A stretch of 64,000 bases of DNA from JAIQFV01 sp041494885 (GTDB taxonomy: Bacteria; Acidobacteriota; Terriglobia; JAIQFV01). The notes beneath the pieces are model-generated. The model did no database searches, had not been told where the DNA came from, and saw nothing but the letters and a program-made list of their open reading frames with translations. This document shows, piece after piece, positions 44,088 to 53,385 of the stretch. The DNA lies in contig JBGQBO010000015.1 of assembly GCA_041494885.1 (NCBI GenBank), forward strand, positions 40,213 through 104,212, written 5' to 3'. A program made the translations under genes and the position numbers. The stretch's first letter is position 1; each line of letters starts with the position of its first letter.

Positions 44088-46973
44088 TCAGGTGGAGGTC
44101 TTCATTTCGCCGGCACCGGAATTGAATTCTGAGGCGGTTTCCGCGGCCTTCAATCGGGAGCCGTTGGAAAAAAACTCTGCCAGCGCCCGCCCGGTATAAG
44201 ACCTTTGAATACGGCCAATGTGCTCCGGGGTCCCGGCGGCCACCACGCGCCCTCCCGCCTCGCCCCCCTCGGGCCCCAGGTCGATGACCCAATCCGCGGT
44301 CTTAATCACATCCAGGTGATGCTCGACGATGATGACGGTGTTTCCCAGGTCTGTCAAGCGATTGAGCACAGCCAGAAGCTTCTTCACATCGTCGAAATGC
44401 AAGCCGGTGGTGGGCTCGTCAAGGAGATACAAAGTCCGGCCTGTCTGACGGCGCGAAAGCTCTTTTGCAAGCTTGATGCGTTGGGCCTCTCCCCCCGAAA
44501 GAGTGGTCGCCGATTGTCCGAGTTCGAGATAGCCCAAGCCCACGTCGTTCAATGTCTGAAGTTTTTGGGCGACCTGGGGAATGTTTTCGAGGAGGGGCAG
44601 GGCGTCGACCACGGTGGTGCTGAGCAGATCGGAGATGGAGAGCCCCTTGAATCTTACGGCGAGGGTTTCACTGTTGTAGCGCTGGCCGCGGCAGACGTCG
44701 CAGGTGACAAACACATCCGGCAGAAAATTCATCTCAATCCGGCGCAGTCCGTCACCCTGGCAGGCCTCGCACCGGCCGCCTTTCACGTTGAAGCTGAAAC
44801 GCCCCGCCTTGTAGCCGCGCTCGCGGGATTCCGGCAGCATCGCATACAACTGGCGAATGGGAGTAAACAGGCCGGTATAGGTGGCGGGGTTGGAGCGTGG
44901 AGTGCGTCCAATCGGGGATGCATCGATCCGGATGACTTTATCGATGTGCTCGAGTCCCTGAATCATTCTGCTGGCCCCCGGTTCCTCGATGGATCGATAC
45001 AGCATTTTTGCGAGGGTCTTGTAAAGGATGTCGTTCACGAGGGTCGATTTGCCGGCCCCGGATACCCCGGTCACCACGATCATCAAGCCCAGCGGAAATT
45101 CGACGTCGATATTCTTCAAGTTGTGGTGGCGAGCCCCCAGGATTCGGATCGCCTTTCCGTTGGGCTTGCGGTGAGTCGCCGGCAAGGGGATCTGTTGTAT
45201 TCCGGCGAGGTATTGTCCGGTCAGCGAGCGCTCATTCCTCGCGATGTCATCGGGACTCCCGGCCGCCACCAGGTAACCTCCGTGTGTGCCGGCCCCCGGG
45301 CCCAGATCGATGACATGGTCGGCATGGCGGATCGTTTCTTCATCGTGCTCAACGACCAACACGGTATTGCCCAGGTCGCGCAGTTGCTTGAGAGTCGAGA
45401 TAAGCCGGAGGTTGTCACGCGGATGAAGCCCGATGGAAGGCTCATCCAACACGTACAGAACACCGCGAAGCTTCGAGCCGATTTGGGACGCCAAGCGAAT
45501 CCGCTGGCCCTCGCCTCCCGAAAGAGTCGCTGCACTTCGGTCGAGACTCAGGTAGTCCAAACCGACCGCCGAGAGAAATTCGAGACGGTCATGGACTTCC
45601 TTGAGCAGGCCCGAGGCGATTTTTTCCTCGCGTTCCGAGAGGTGCAGGCTGCCGATGACCTCGCGCGCTCGGCCTGTCGGCAGGGAGGTGAATTCGGCGA
45701 TCGAAAATCCGCCCACCTTGACCGCCAGACTCTCCGGCTTCAGTCGCTGCCCTTTGCAGTCGCTGCAAGGGATCGAAGACATGTAGGGCATCAGCCATTC
45801 GGTGGATCCATTGCCGAGCGAATCCCTCAATTGCGGAATCAACCCTGGAAACGGTTTGAGTCCGCTTGACGCTGGCCGCCGGGCCGGTTTGTTCTCATTC
45901 CGCCCGTGCCCTCCGTTCTTCCGGATCTCTCCGTACAGCACGGCAGACTGCATCTTCTCCGGTAACTCGCCAAAGGGTGTATCCGGAGAAAAGTCCTTCC
46001 CCACGAGTAATGCGTTGTAACCTTCCTCGAGTGTCCTGTTTTCCGCCCAGGATGCCAGGCCCCCGCCAAATAATGGCTTGGACCAGTCGCCAATAATCTT
46101 GGAGGGATCAAAATCAAAAATGGAACCCAGCCCGCTGCAGGTTTCACACGCTCCATAGATACTGTTGAAAGAAAACGATCGGGGTTCAAGCTGAGGAAAG
46201 TTCAAACCGCAGTCCACGCAAGCGAGTTTTTCAGAATATAATTGCTCGTCGCCATTCACGATCGCCACCTGGACGATTCCTGAGGTCAGTCGCATCGCAG
46301 TTTCAATGGATGCCCTCAGGCGTTGCCTGATCCCCGGTTTGATGAGCAGGCGATCCACGACGATTTCGACCGTGTGGTTCTTTTTCTTATTCAGATGGAT
46401 GGGTTCATCCAGACTGCGGAGGACGCCGTCGATGCGGGCCCTCACAAAGCCGGTCTTGCTGAGCGATTCGAGTTGTTTTTTGAACTCCCCTTTGCGGCCT
46501 CGTACAATCGGGGCCAGGATCATGACGCGCTCGTCAGGCGGACGGGACAGGATGGTGGTGACAATCTGTTCACTGGATTGGCGTGAAATCTTCCGGCCAC
46601 ACTGGGGACAATGAGGTGCTCCGACGGTTGCATAGAGCACACGAAGATAGTCGTAAATTTCAGTAATGGTGCCCACGGTCGACCGGGGCGATCGGGAAGA
46701 CGTCTTTTGCTCGATGGAAATGGAGGGGGAGAGCCCCTCAATCGAATCGACGTCGGGCCGCTCCATCTGGTCCAGGAATTGCCGCGCGTAGGTGGACAGT
46801 GACTCCACGTAGCGGCGCTGCCCCTCGGCGTAAATCGTGTCGAATGCCAACGACGATTTGCCCGATCCGCTAAGGCCCGTAATCACCGTGAAAGTGTGGC
46901 GCGGAATGGTGACGTCAATGTTCTTCAGGTTGTGTTGCCTGGCGCCGCGAACTGTGATTTGTTCAATTGACAT
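44088..46973 (-). CDS. uvrA: Excinuclease ABC subunit A
   Basis: DNA-damage sensor of nucleotide excision repair. The 961-residue ABC ATPase has two nucleotide-binding sites: first Walker A GLSGSGKSSLAFDTIYAEGQ (near residue 32) and second GVSGAGKSTLVNDIL (near residue 650). ABC signatures are LSGGEGQRIRLASQIG and LSGGEAQRIKLAKELS. The zinc sites are CPQCGRKI with its partner cysteines (CVDCGLNF, CETCSGLG), and CEACQGDG with CDVCRGQRY. The ATG at 46973 begins MSIEQITVRGARQHNLKN, the usual UvrA opening. The open frame extends 25 codons upstream without support. A divergent gene on the other strand leaves about 110 bases for two promoters. Confidence 0.97.
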   Translation of the reverse strand: MSIEQITVRGARQHNLKNIDVTIPRHTFTVITGLSGSGKSSLAFDTIYAEGQRRYVESLSTYARQFLDQMERPDVDSIEGLSPSISIEQKTSSRSPRSTVGTITEIYDYLRVLYATVGAPHCPQCGRKISRQSSEQIVTTILSRPPDERVMILAPIVRGRKGEFKKQLESLSKTGFVRARIDGVLRSLDEPIHLNKKKNHTVEIVVDRLLIKPGIRQRLRASIETAMRLTSGIVQVAIVNGDEQLYSEKLACVDCGLNFPQLEPRSFSFNSIYGACETCSGLGSIFDFDPSKIIGDWSKPLFGGGLASWAENRTLEEGYNALLVGKDFSPDTPFGELPEKMQSAVLYGEIRKNGGHGRNENKPARRPASSGLKPFPGLIPQLRDSLGNGSTEWLMPYMSSIPCSDCKGQRLKPESLAVKVGGFSIAEFTSLPTGRAREVIGSLHLSEREEKIASGLLKEVHDRLEFLSAVGLDYLSLDRSAATLSGGEGQRIRLASQIGSKLRGVLYVLDEPSIGLHPRDNLRLISTLKQLRDLGNTVLVVEHDEETIRHADHVIDLGPGAGTHGGYLVAAGSPDDIARNERSLTGQYLAGIQQIPLPATHRKPNGKAIRILGARHHNLKNIDVEFPLGLMIVVTGVSGAGKSTLVNDILYKTLAKMLYRSIEEPGASRMIQGLEHIDKVIRIDASPIGRTPRSNPATYTGLFTPIRQLYAMLPESRERGYKAGRFSFNVKGGRCEACQGDGLRRIEMNFLPDVFVTCDVCRGQRYNSETLAVRFKGLSISDLLSTTVVDALPLLENIPQVAQKLQTLNDVGLGYLELGQSATTLSGGEAQRIKLAKELSRRQTGRTLYLLDEPTTGLHFDDVKKLLAVLNRLTDLGNTVIIVEHHLDVIKTADWVIDLGPEGGEAGGRVVAAGTPEHIGRIQRSYTGRALAEFFSNGSRLKAAETASEFNSGAGEMKTST

Positions 46974-47080
46974 GGACTCAGTGTTACAGACAGCCCGAAC
47001 GTGAGATAATAAATTCTTAATGTTAACGCACCGCCAGGGGGGAGTCAAGGTTTGCTCCAGTCAAACCACGGGGGCCGAAG

Positions 47081-47935
47081 TTGAAGAATCGTGAGGAGGA
47101 AATCGAAAAGAGGCGCCGGCGCGCCCAAGACGAGACCTTTTCAGTGGCCCGGGTGCACAGCACCGTGGTCCAAAAGTTCCTGGTCAAAGGGGCCAGCGGC
47201 CGTGCCTATCAAATTGTGATCGATCGCGACATGAATTTGAAATCCTGCGAATGTCACGATTTTCTAAGCGCAGGCCTTGGGACGTGTAAACACATCGAGG
47301 CGGTATTGATACAACAAGGCCGTGGGGACGTCCCGCCGGTGCGTTTCGATGACCCCGGGCCCCAGGAAGGTCAGTCCTCGGACCCACGTCCCGAAGAGGC
47401 ATCCCGACACCTGGTTTGCTTTGACGTGGAGACACAAAATTCTTTTGATGACGTGGGCGGGCGCGCGAACCTCGACAAGCTTCGCATCTCGGTCGCGGTC
47501 CTTTACGATGAGCCTCTGGATCAGTATTTTGTTTATAACGAAGCCGAGGCGTCCCAACTTGTCGATCACCTCTTCACGGCAGACCGGGTGGTCGGCTATA
47601 ACCTCCTGGGCTTCGATTACGCGGTCCTTCAGCCGTATACGAAGAAAAACCTCGGGACCCTGCCCACCCTGGACTTGATGCGTGAGCTTGAGAAGAAATT
47701 AGGGTTTCGTGTCAAACTGGATAGTGTGGTCCATGCCACACTGGGGGCGCGCAAGAGCGGGCAGGGGTTACAGGCCATCGAATGGTTCCGGGCCGGCGAG
47801 ATCGAGAAATTAACAAGCTATTGCCGGGACGATGTGAAACTGACCTACGAGCTCTTCAAGTTTGGTGCTACTCAGGGCTACGTCTCAATCGACACACGCG
47901 GAACCCGCCAGAGGGTGCTGGTGGACTGGAAATAA
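47081..47935 (+). CDS. SWIM zinc finger fused to a DEDDy-type 3'-5' exonuclease domain
   Basis: A 284-residue protein of two parts. Residues about 25-75 form a SWIM domain, with the metal ligands in CECHDFLSAGLGTCKHIEAV (C-x-C-x(n)-C-x-H). After a linker, residues about 105-270 are an RNase H-like nuclease: VCFDVETQ (motif I, D and E), VVGYNLLGFDYAVL (motif II, N-x(4)-FD) and LTSYCRDDVKLTYELF (motif III, Y-x(3)-D). That is the full DEDDy set, as in YprB-like proteins. It likely trims nucleic-acid 3' ends, with SWIM giving DNA or protein contacts. It is divergent from uvrA. The only upstream start codon is TTG at 47081; the GTG at 47144 would still keep both domains. Confidence 0.8.
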   Translation: MKNREEEIEKRRRRAQDETFSVARVHSTVVQKFLVKGASGRAYQIVIDRDMNLKSCECHDFLSAGLGTCKHIEAVLIQQGRGDVPPVRFDDPGPQEGQSSDPRPEEASRHLVCFDVETQNSFDDVGGRANLDKLRISVAVLYDEPLDQYFVYNEAEASQLVDHLFTADRVVGYNLLGFDYAVLQPYTKKNLGTLPTLDLMRELEKKLGFRVKLDSVVHATLGARKSGQGLQAIEWFRAGEIEKLTSYCRDDVKLTYELFKFGATQGYVSIDTRGTRQRVLVDWK

Positions 47936-48082
47936 GACAGGACTGGCAATTCAAAAGGGGACGGACACTCGTGCTTCCGCCGGAACTGAAGAGACTATGT
48001 TCTTGGAAATGAGGAGGGGCGGTCAGGTTGCTTTGGAATATCCCACGAAGGTTTGGATTAATGAATCGGGGGCATTGAGGGG

Positions 48083-48676
48083 ATGAGTAACAGTCGTCGA
48101 TTCAAACCCTCCGAAGCGCATCGTCTTGAAGATCCGGAACGACTTCTCTGGCTTCCCCCCGGTGACGTCCTGGCACTGCTTCCCCTGAGACCCGGCATGA
48201 GGATTGCCGACATCGGTGCAGGCACCGGGTACTTTGCCCTTCCCATCGCCCGGGAGATCGGGCCATCCGGCCGGGTGCTTGCCGTGGACGTCGAACCGGA
48301 AATGATTGCCCGGCTCAAACAGAAAATCGAATCCGCGGGGGCACCTCAGAACATCGAATTAATTGAAGGGGAGGCAACGAATACTCGCCTCCCCGCAGCG
48401 CAGGTGGACTTATTGATGATGGCGAACCTATGGCATGAACTCGATGATCTCGAGGGAGCGCTCCGGGAAGCGAATCGCCTCCTCCATGAAGGAGGCCGCC
48501 TCGCCATCCTCGATTGGCGGCCGGACGTGGACCGTCCACCTGGGCCTCCATTGGAACATCGGATTCCTCCCGCAGAGGTCAATGAATTCCTTGAATCCCA
48601 CGGGTGGCGGGTGGAACGCGCCTCCCAGGTCGGGCGGTACAGTTACTTCCTGTTGGCGGTCTCCCCTTCGATTTGA
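48083..48676 (+). CDS. Class I SAM-dependent methyltransferase
   Basis: A 197-residue methyltransferase of the UbiE/Arsenite type fold. The SAM loop is IADIGAGTGYFALPIA (motif I, near residue 42), with GRVLAVDVEPEMI as motif II and VDLLMMANLWHEL as motif IV. The N-terminal LEDPERLLWLPP is common in small Methyltransf_11/31 proteins. The methyl acceptor cannot be inferred. GAGGGG precedes the ATG closely. It is not obviously in an operon; the previous gene ends about 150 bases upstream. Confidence 0.85.
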   Translation: MSNSRRFKPSEAHRLEDPERLLWLPPGDVLALLPLRPGMRIADIGAGTGYFALPIAREIGPSGRVLAVDVEPEMIARLKQKIESAGAPQNIELIEGEATNTRLPAAQVDLLMMANLWHELDDLEGALREANRLLHEGGRLAILDWRPDVDRPPGPPLEHRIPPAEVNEFLESHGWRVERASQVGRYSYFLLAVSPSI

Positions 48677-48689
48677 TCCTGTGTTCGAC

Positions 48690-49097
48690 TTAGAGTATTT
48701 TTCCGAAGACACTGGCGACACTTCGAGCGCCTCGTGCAGTTCCCTTGGCCACGTCTTTGGCAGCCTTTCCTGTTCCAACCCCCACGTGCTTTCCAAAAGA
48801 TCCCACTCCCTTGCCAAAGCCGGATGCGCCCTTCACCGGTTCGCCATGCGCCGTCTCCTGTCCTAGTTCTTTTCCTCCATGGCCCATCGCTTCTCCACCT
48901 TTGCCATACTCCGTCGTGATCTGTTTTCCGGCCTCCCGAAAATCCCCACCGGCGGAAGCAGGCTTGTCTGAGTTTGTGGCCTGTTCTTTTTGAGGAGTCG
49001 TCTTGGGTTTGTCATTCTGGGTATTCGGGGTCTGAGCGAAGAGCAGCGCAGCGCTCAAAAACAGAACCGCAAAAAAGAATACAGAAATTCGTCGCAT
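48690..49097 (-). CDS. Small secreted Gly/Lys-rich protein of unknown function
   Basis: A 135-residue protein with a clear Sec signal (MRRISVFFFAVLFLSAALLF, cleavage near AQT). The mature part is hydrophilic and repetitive in Gly, Lys and Ala: GKGGEAMGHGGKELGQE, GKGVGSFGKHVGVGTGKAAK and DVAKGTARGARSVASVFG. The C-terminal 50 residues could form an amphipathic helix with glycine zippers, such as seen in small periplasmic or stress proteins, but I do not recognise the family. GGGGAGGTGC precedes the ATG at 49097, making the gene likely real. Confidence 0.7.
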   Translation of the reverse strand: MRRISVFFFAVLFLSAALLFAQTPNTQNDKPKTTPQKEQATNSDKPASAGGDFREAGKQITTEYGKGGEAMGHGGKELGQETAHGEPVKGASGFGKGVGSFGKHVGVGTGKAAKDVAKGTARGARSVASVFGKIL

Positions 49098-49303
49098 GGC
49101 ACCTCCCCTGTGGAACGGTTTTGTTTTAACAATCAATTTACTTTGATGTCAGCGAGGCTGTTCGAAGTTGGCTCGATTTTGTAAGTAACAGAAAATTGGG
49201 AGGGATTTGCCACGGGAATAGGAAAAGTATTTCTGCGGCCCGGCCATTCTGGGAGTCGCTCAAAGGGCCGTCAAGCCAGTGCATCGACTCAAAAAAGAGG
49301 AGT

Positions 49304-49332
49304 TTGACAAGGGGGTGCCAGTTCGGTAGGAT
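49304..49332 (+). promoter_or_regulatory. Sigma-70-like promoter of moaA
   Basis: TTGACA (49304-49309), a 17-base spacer and TAGGAT (49327-49332). The predicted start near 49339 places the aptamer at the beginning of the transcript. Confidence 0.6.
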
Positions 49333-49368
49333 GGCGCCTTGAGATGGGCGAATGATTGTTCGGGATTT

Positions 49369-49493
49369 CTCCGAGTGTTGGCCTCTAAATCCGGAAGGAC
49401 ATGAGTTCAACGCCGACTCCGTGATTGGATCAGGGTATTCCGAGAAATTGGAATGCCTCCCGTGTTTGGAAAGGAGAAACGAGAAGATCGGAG
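49369..49493 (+). promoter_or_regulatory. Molybdenum-cofactor (Moco) riboswitch upstream of moaA
   Basis: The moaA leader carries GCCTCCCGTGTTTGGAAAGG (49455-49474), which matches the conserved core GCCUCCCGU...UGGAAAGG of the E. coli moaA Moco aptamer as I remember it. The 5' part has GGCCTCT as in that aptamer. CTCCGA (49369-49374) can pair with TCGGAG (49488-49493) to close the structure as P1. The 3' side of P1 abuts a terminator hairpin, so ligand binding is likely to set transcription termination. Inference: Moco abundance turns moaA off. Boundaries are by eye. Confidence 0.82.
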
Positions 49494-49538
49494 TGCCGAC
49501 TTCCGTTTTTTTGACACGGGGGTCGGCATTTTTGTTTT
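49494..49538 (+). terminator. Intrinsic terminator/expression platform of the moaA riboswitch
   Basis: TGCCGACTTCCGT (49494-49506) pairs with ACGGGGGTCGGCA (49516-49528), with two G-U pairs, and TTTTTGTTTT follows. It lies 12 bases before the moaA ATG, so a stop here prevents moaA expression. Confidence 0.85.
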
Positions 49539-49549
49539 GAGCGGTCATT

Positions 49550-50533
49550 ATGCTGCGTGACGGTTTTGGGAGACAGATTACCGATTTGCGGCTGTCCGTG
49601 ACGGACCGGTGCAACTTCAAGTGTGTTTATTGCAAGCCGCAGCTGGAAGGCCGGTGGGTACAGCGGAGCGAGCTTCTGACCTTTGAAGAACTCGAGCGCG
49701 TGGCCCGGATCCTGGTCTCCCTGGGAATTGATAAGGTCCGCATCACCGGCGGCGAACCACTCGTTCGCCATCACATCGAACAGCTCATCGCGCCAATCGC
49801 CCGGATCCCGGGCCTCCGGGATTTGTGCATGACGACCAACGGGTATGTCCTGGCAGAAAAGATCGATCTCCTCAAGCGAGCCGGTCTGCGGCGCGTGACC
49901 GTCAGCCTGGATACGCTCAACGCCGACAAGTTCGAGGCGATCACGGGAAAGAATTACTTCCCCAGGGTGCTGGAAGGAATCGACGCCGCCGTCACCGCGG
50001 GCTTCATTCCGGTCAAGGTCAACGCGGTGATCATGCGTGATGTCAACGACGATGAATTGATCGCATTTGCCCGCTTTGCCCGGGAGAAGAACGTCGTGTT
50101 TCGATTCATCGAATTCATGCCGCTCGACGCCGATCACCAGTGGTCAAAGAATCGCGTCGTGACCCTGGATGAGATGGTGGAGAAGATCTCTTCCTATAAG
50201 AAACTGGTTCCTTTGCCCGGACACTCGATCAGCGAAACAGCCCGGCGATTCCAGTTTGAGGATGGGGTGGGAGAGATCGGCATTATCGCCCCGGTTTCGC
50301 GCCCTTTTTGCGGGCATTGCAGCCGCATCCGCATGACCGCGGACGGCAAAATTCGAACCTGCCTGTTTTCCATCCTCGAACACGATGTGCGATCGCTGTT
50401 GCGCGGCGGGGCCAGTGATGACGACATCAAAGGGTTCATCGAGAGGGTGGTAGATCAAAAGGAAGAGCGCCATCACATTAACGATCCGGACTTTGTTCAA
50501 CCGGAACGCGACATGTCGTTGATTGGCGGGTGA
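49550..50533 (+). CDS. moaA: GTP 3',8-cyclase MoaA
   Basis: Radical-SAM enzyme that converts GTP to 3',8-cyclo-GTP, the first step of molybdenum-cofactor synthesis. The SAM cluster motif is CNFKCVYC (residues 21-28) and the second, GTP-binding cluster uses CGHCSRIRM with a later RTCLF (C-x2-C-x13-C). ITGGEPLVR, the GGEP SAM contact, is intact. The protein ends in the obligatory Gly-Gly tail (SLIGG), which MoaC-stage chemistry needs. 327 residues is normal. It is preceded by a Moco riboswitch and is the only Moco synthesis gene of this type here. Its product supports the formate dehydrogenase encoded 30 kb away. Confidence 0.97.
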   Translation: MLRDGFGRQITDLRLSVTDRCNFKCVYCKPQLEGRWVQRSELLTFEELERVARILVSLGIDKVRITGGEPLVRHHIEQLIAPIARIPGLRDLCMTTNGYVLAEKIDLLKRAGLRRVTVSLDTLNADKFEAITGKNYFPRVLEGIDAAVTAGFIPVKVNAVIMRDVNDDELIAFARFAREKNVVFRFIEFMPLDADHQWSKNRVVTLDEMVEKISSYKKLVPLPGHSISETARRFQFEDGVGEIGIIAPVSRPFCGHCSRIRMTADGKIRTCLFSILEHDVRSLLRGGASDDDIKGFIERVVDQKEERHHINDPDFVQPERDMSLIGG

Positions 50534-50647
50534 GTCCAGCAAGGACCGCGACGATAGAGAGCAGACACGCCGCATTGGCTAGCCATAGAGAATTCGACCT
50601 CTTAATCTCTAAAAGCCATCCCTTGTGGGAATCGGAAAGGAATTCGA

Positions 50648-51103
50648 TTGACGATGTACGACAGATATTTCACGCTCCTGGAAGCACAACAGTTGGTTCC
50701 CGCGCTGGAGGAAATCCTAAAGGGGATTGGCAGCACGCAGCCCATGCTGGAGGTTCGCGATGTGGAGTTCAGGGTGTTGGCGGAGAAGATCAACGCCAGC
50801 GGTGGGTTGCGGGTGGACTTGGATCATTGGTCCTCTCAACAGCTTCACCGTGAAGCGCTCGCCACCCGGATCGCCCGGGACGTGGCCACGCTCCAGGAAA
50901 TGGGGGTGGTTTTGAAAGACGTGGGAAAGGGGTTGGTCGATTTTCCCTCCTTTCTGGAGAATGAAGAGGTCTTCCTTTGCTGGAAATCCGGCGAGAAGCA
51001 GATCCAATATTGGCACCGCATGAACGAGGGTTATGCGAACCGAAAGCCGTTCACTGCCGACGCGTTGTCCTCCTCCCTCAAAAACGGGAATTCAGTCCAG
51101 TAG
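50648..51103 (+). CDS. DUF2203 protein
   Basis: A 151-residue soluble protein with the DUF2203 pattern: RYFTLLEAQQLVPALEEIL at the N terminus, a middle charged helical part, and GVVLKDVGKGLVDFPSFLEN followed by EVFLCWKSGEKQIQYWHRMN near the end. These last two segments are the family hallmark. The biochemical role is unknown. The start is TTG at 50648 (AAGGA six bases upstream) or the ATG two codons later, which is the more usual codon but lies 12 bases from the ribosome site. Confidence 0.85.
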   Translation: MTMYDRYFTLLEAQQLVPALEEILKGIGSTQPMLEVRDVEFRVLAEKINASGGLRVDLDHWSSQQLHREALATRIARDVATLQEMGVVLKDVGKGLVDFPSFLENEEVFLCWKSGEKQIQYWHRMNEGYANRKPFTADALSSSLKNGNSVQ

Positions 51104-51247
51104 TCGTCCCATCACCCCGGCGGGGCGCGTGGCATGAAAGACCCCTGATAAAACTGAAGGGCCGGGGAGCGCGTCTCCCCTGGAAGGGTTCGGGCGGGAT
51201 CCCGCATCAACCCGTTCGATTCGCGGTTCCCTGAAAGGAAATCATCC

Positions 51248-53359
51248 ATGACGCAAGCACAGTCGGGCAACCAGCTTTCGAACGCCCGCAGCGCCTACCT
51301 TCGCACGGCCTCCCATCAACCCGTTCACTGGCGGGAATGGAATGACGCCGCCTTCGAGCGAGCCCAAACCGACAATAAACCCATTCTGCTCGACATTGGC
51401 GCGGTGTGGTGTCACTGGTGTCACGTGATGGATGGCGAGAGTTACGAAAATGAAGAGATTGCCTCCCTGATCAACGAGAATTTCATCGCTGTGAAAGTGG
51501 ATCGTGATGAACGACCTGACATCGACAGCCGCATGCAGGCCGCCGTCCAGGCCATCAGCGGGCAGGGAGGATGGCCCTTGACCGCATTTCTTACGCCCGA
51601 TGGCAAGCCCTTCTTTGCGGGCACCTACTTTCCGCCGGATGAACGGTATGGCCGTCCGGGTTTCAAGCAGATCCTTCAGACGCTCTCGGAGTACTTTCGA
51701 CGGAATCCGGCCGAGATCATTGAACAGTCCGACAAGGTGATTGCCGCCATCGCTTCCGTCGATAATTTTGTTCCGAAAGAGTCCCAGTTATCCCCGCACT
51801 TGCTGGAAGGCATCCTGAACTCTCTGGTCCATTCCTTCGATGTGCGTCACGGTGGATTTGGCACAGCTCCCAAATTTCCCCATAGCGGCGCCGTCGAGCT
51901 GCTGCTCAATCATTATCATCTGACCGGTGAAGCCTGGGCGCTGACCATCGCCGATACCACGCTGACCAAAATGGCGCAGGGCGGGGTCTACGATCAAGTA
52001 GGCGGCGGCTTCCATCGCTATTCCACCGACGAGCATTGGACGGTTCCCCATTTTGAAAAAATGTCCTATGACAACTCGGAGCTGCTCAAGAACTATCTTC
52101 ACGGCTATCAGGCAACGCAGAGCGGGCTCTACCGCGAGGTCGCGGAAGGCATCCTCTCCTGGGTGGATACGACCCTCTCGGATCCGGTGAACGGCGGCTT
52201 CTACGCCAGCCAGGATGCCGACATCGACCTGCATGATGATGGGGACTTCTTCACCTGGACCCTGGAGGAACTGAATGCAGCGCTTCCCCGGGAAGAGGCC
52301 GAAGTGATGCGGTTCTTTTATGGCGTTGAACAGAACGGCGACATGCACCACAACCCGCAGAAAAACGTGCTGGAGAGGACGATGGAGCCACGCGACATTT
52401 CGTCGCGCCTCAACCTTTCACTCGACCGCGTCCATGAACTCCTCGTGTCAGGGAAAGGGCGGCTTCTGGAAGAACGGATGAAACGAAAGACCCCTTTCGT
52501 GGATACGACGTTATACACGAACTGGAACGCCATGATGAGCTCGGCTTACCTTGAGGCCTGGAAAGTGCTTGGCCTCGGCCGCTGTCGCGACTTCGCCTTG
52601 AAATCCCTGGACCGTTTGCTCGCCCTGGCGTATGAGCCCAAAATCGGTATGTATCATTCAATCGTGGAGGGAGAAGCACGTGTCCCCGGATTGATCGAGG
52701 ACCAGGTCCACATGGCCAATGCGTTGCTGGATGCCTTCGAGGTGACGCTCAATAGACGCTATTTTGAGTTGGCGGAACACCTGATTCAGGTGGCCCTCAG
52801 CCAGTTTTGGGATCCCGAACACGGCGGATTCTTTGACACTCCGCGCGAGGGGGAAGCAGTGGGGACTCTTGCCTCCAAACGCAAGCCGTTCCAGGATTCT
52901 CCGACACCCGCCGCGAACCCGGTCGCCGCCATTGCGCTCGAGCGACTCTATCACTTGACCGGGAACACCGACTATCGAGACAAGGCCGAAACGATCCTGA
53001 AGATCTTCAGCGAGCCCGCTTCGCGGTATGGCTTATACGCTGCGACCTACGGCATCGCCCTGGCTTTGTACTACCAGCAGCCCATGCAGGTGCTGATCTT
53101 TGGAGAGGGTAATTCCGCCCAGACGGATGCGCTCTTGAAAGAATCAAACAAATCGTTCCGGATCGGGAAAGTGGTCCTTCAAATCGCAAAGCAACAAGTA
53201 AATTCCGACACCCTTCCTCCCGCACTGCTCTCACTGGCCAAGAGTATGCCTCTCGATTCGTTGCCCCGGGCCTTCGTCTGTTCAGGCTTTTCCTGTTCAC
53301 CCCCTGTGGATTCTCCCGCCGCCCTGGCTGAGGTTCTCTCGGCCCCGTCGGGAAAGTGA
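51248..53359 (+). CDS. YyaL-type thioredoxin-domain protein (DUF255)
   Basis: A 703-residue protein related to B. subtilis YyaL and mammalian SPATA20. The N-terminal thioredoxin-like domain has WCHWCHVMDGESYENEEI (the Cys pair near residues 57-60), NFIAVKVDRDERPDID and QGGWPLTAFLTPDGKPF. The rest is an alpha/alpha barrel like six-hairpin glycosidases (GGVYDQVGGGFHRYSTDEHW, HFEKMSYDN, FYASQDADID). The substrate and activity are unsettled in the family. AAAGGAA lies about six bases before the ATG. It stands alone between DUF2203 and a large oxidase gene. Confidence 0.92.
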   Translation: MTQAQSGNQLSNARSAYLRTASHQPVHWREWNDAAFERAQTDNKPILLDIGAVWCHWCHVMDGESYENEEIASLINENFIAVKVDRDERPDIDSRMQAAVQAISGQGGWPLTAFLTPDGKPFFAGTYFPPDERYGRPGFKQILQTLSEYFRRNPAEIIEQSDKVIAAIASVDNFVPKESQLSPHLLEGILNSLVHSFDVRHGGFGTAPKFPHSGAVELLLNHYHLTGEAWALTIADTTLTKMAQGGVYDQVGGGFHRYSTDEHWTVPHFEKMSYDNSELLKNYLHGYQATQSGLYREVAEGILSWVDTTLSDPVNGGFYASQDADIDLHDDGDFFTWTLEELNAALPREEAEVMRFFYGVEQNGDMHHNPQKNVLERTMEPRDISSRLNLSLDRVHELLVSGKGRLLEERMKRKTPFVDTTLYTNWNAMMSSAYLEAWKVLGLGRCRDFALKSLDRLLALAYEPKIGMYHSIVEGEARVPGLIEDQVHMANALLDAFEVTLNRRYFELAEHLIQVALSQFWDPEHGGFFDTPREGEAVGTLASKRKPFQDSPTPAANPVAAIALERLYHLTGNTDYRDKAETILKIFSEPASRYGLYAATYGIALALYYQQPMQVLIFGEGNSAQTDALLKESNKSFRIGKVVLQIAKQQVNSDTLPPALLSLAKSMPLDSLPRAFVCSGFSCSPPVDSPAALAEVLSAPSGK

Positions 53360-53385
53360 TAGAATGGTGATTCAGAGTTCGTCGT

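Noticed and set aside
44205..45869. Long plus-strand open frame of 554 codons
   Set aside because: It is the antisense of uvrA, whose minus-strand product has all ABC and zinc motifs. GC-rich codon bias keeps the opposite strand open.
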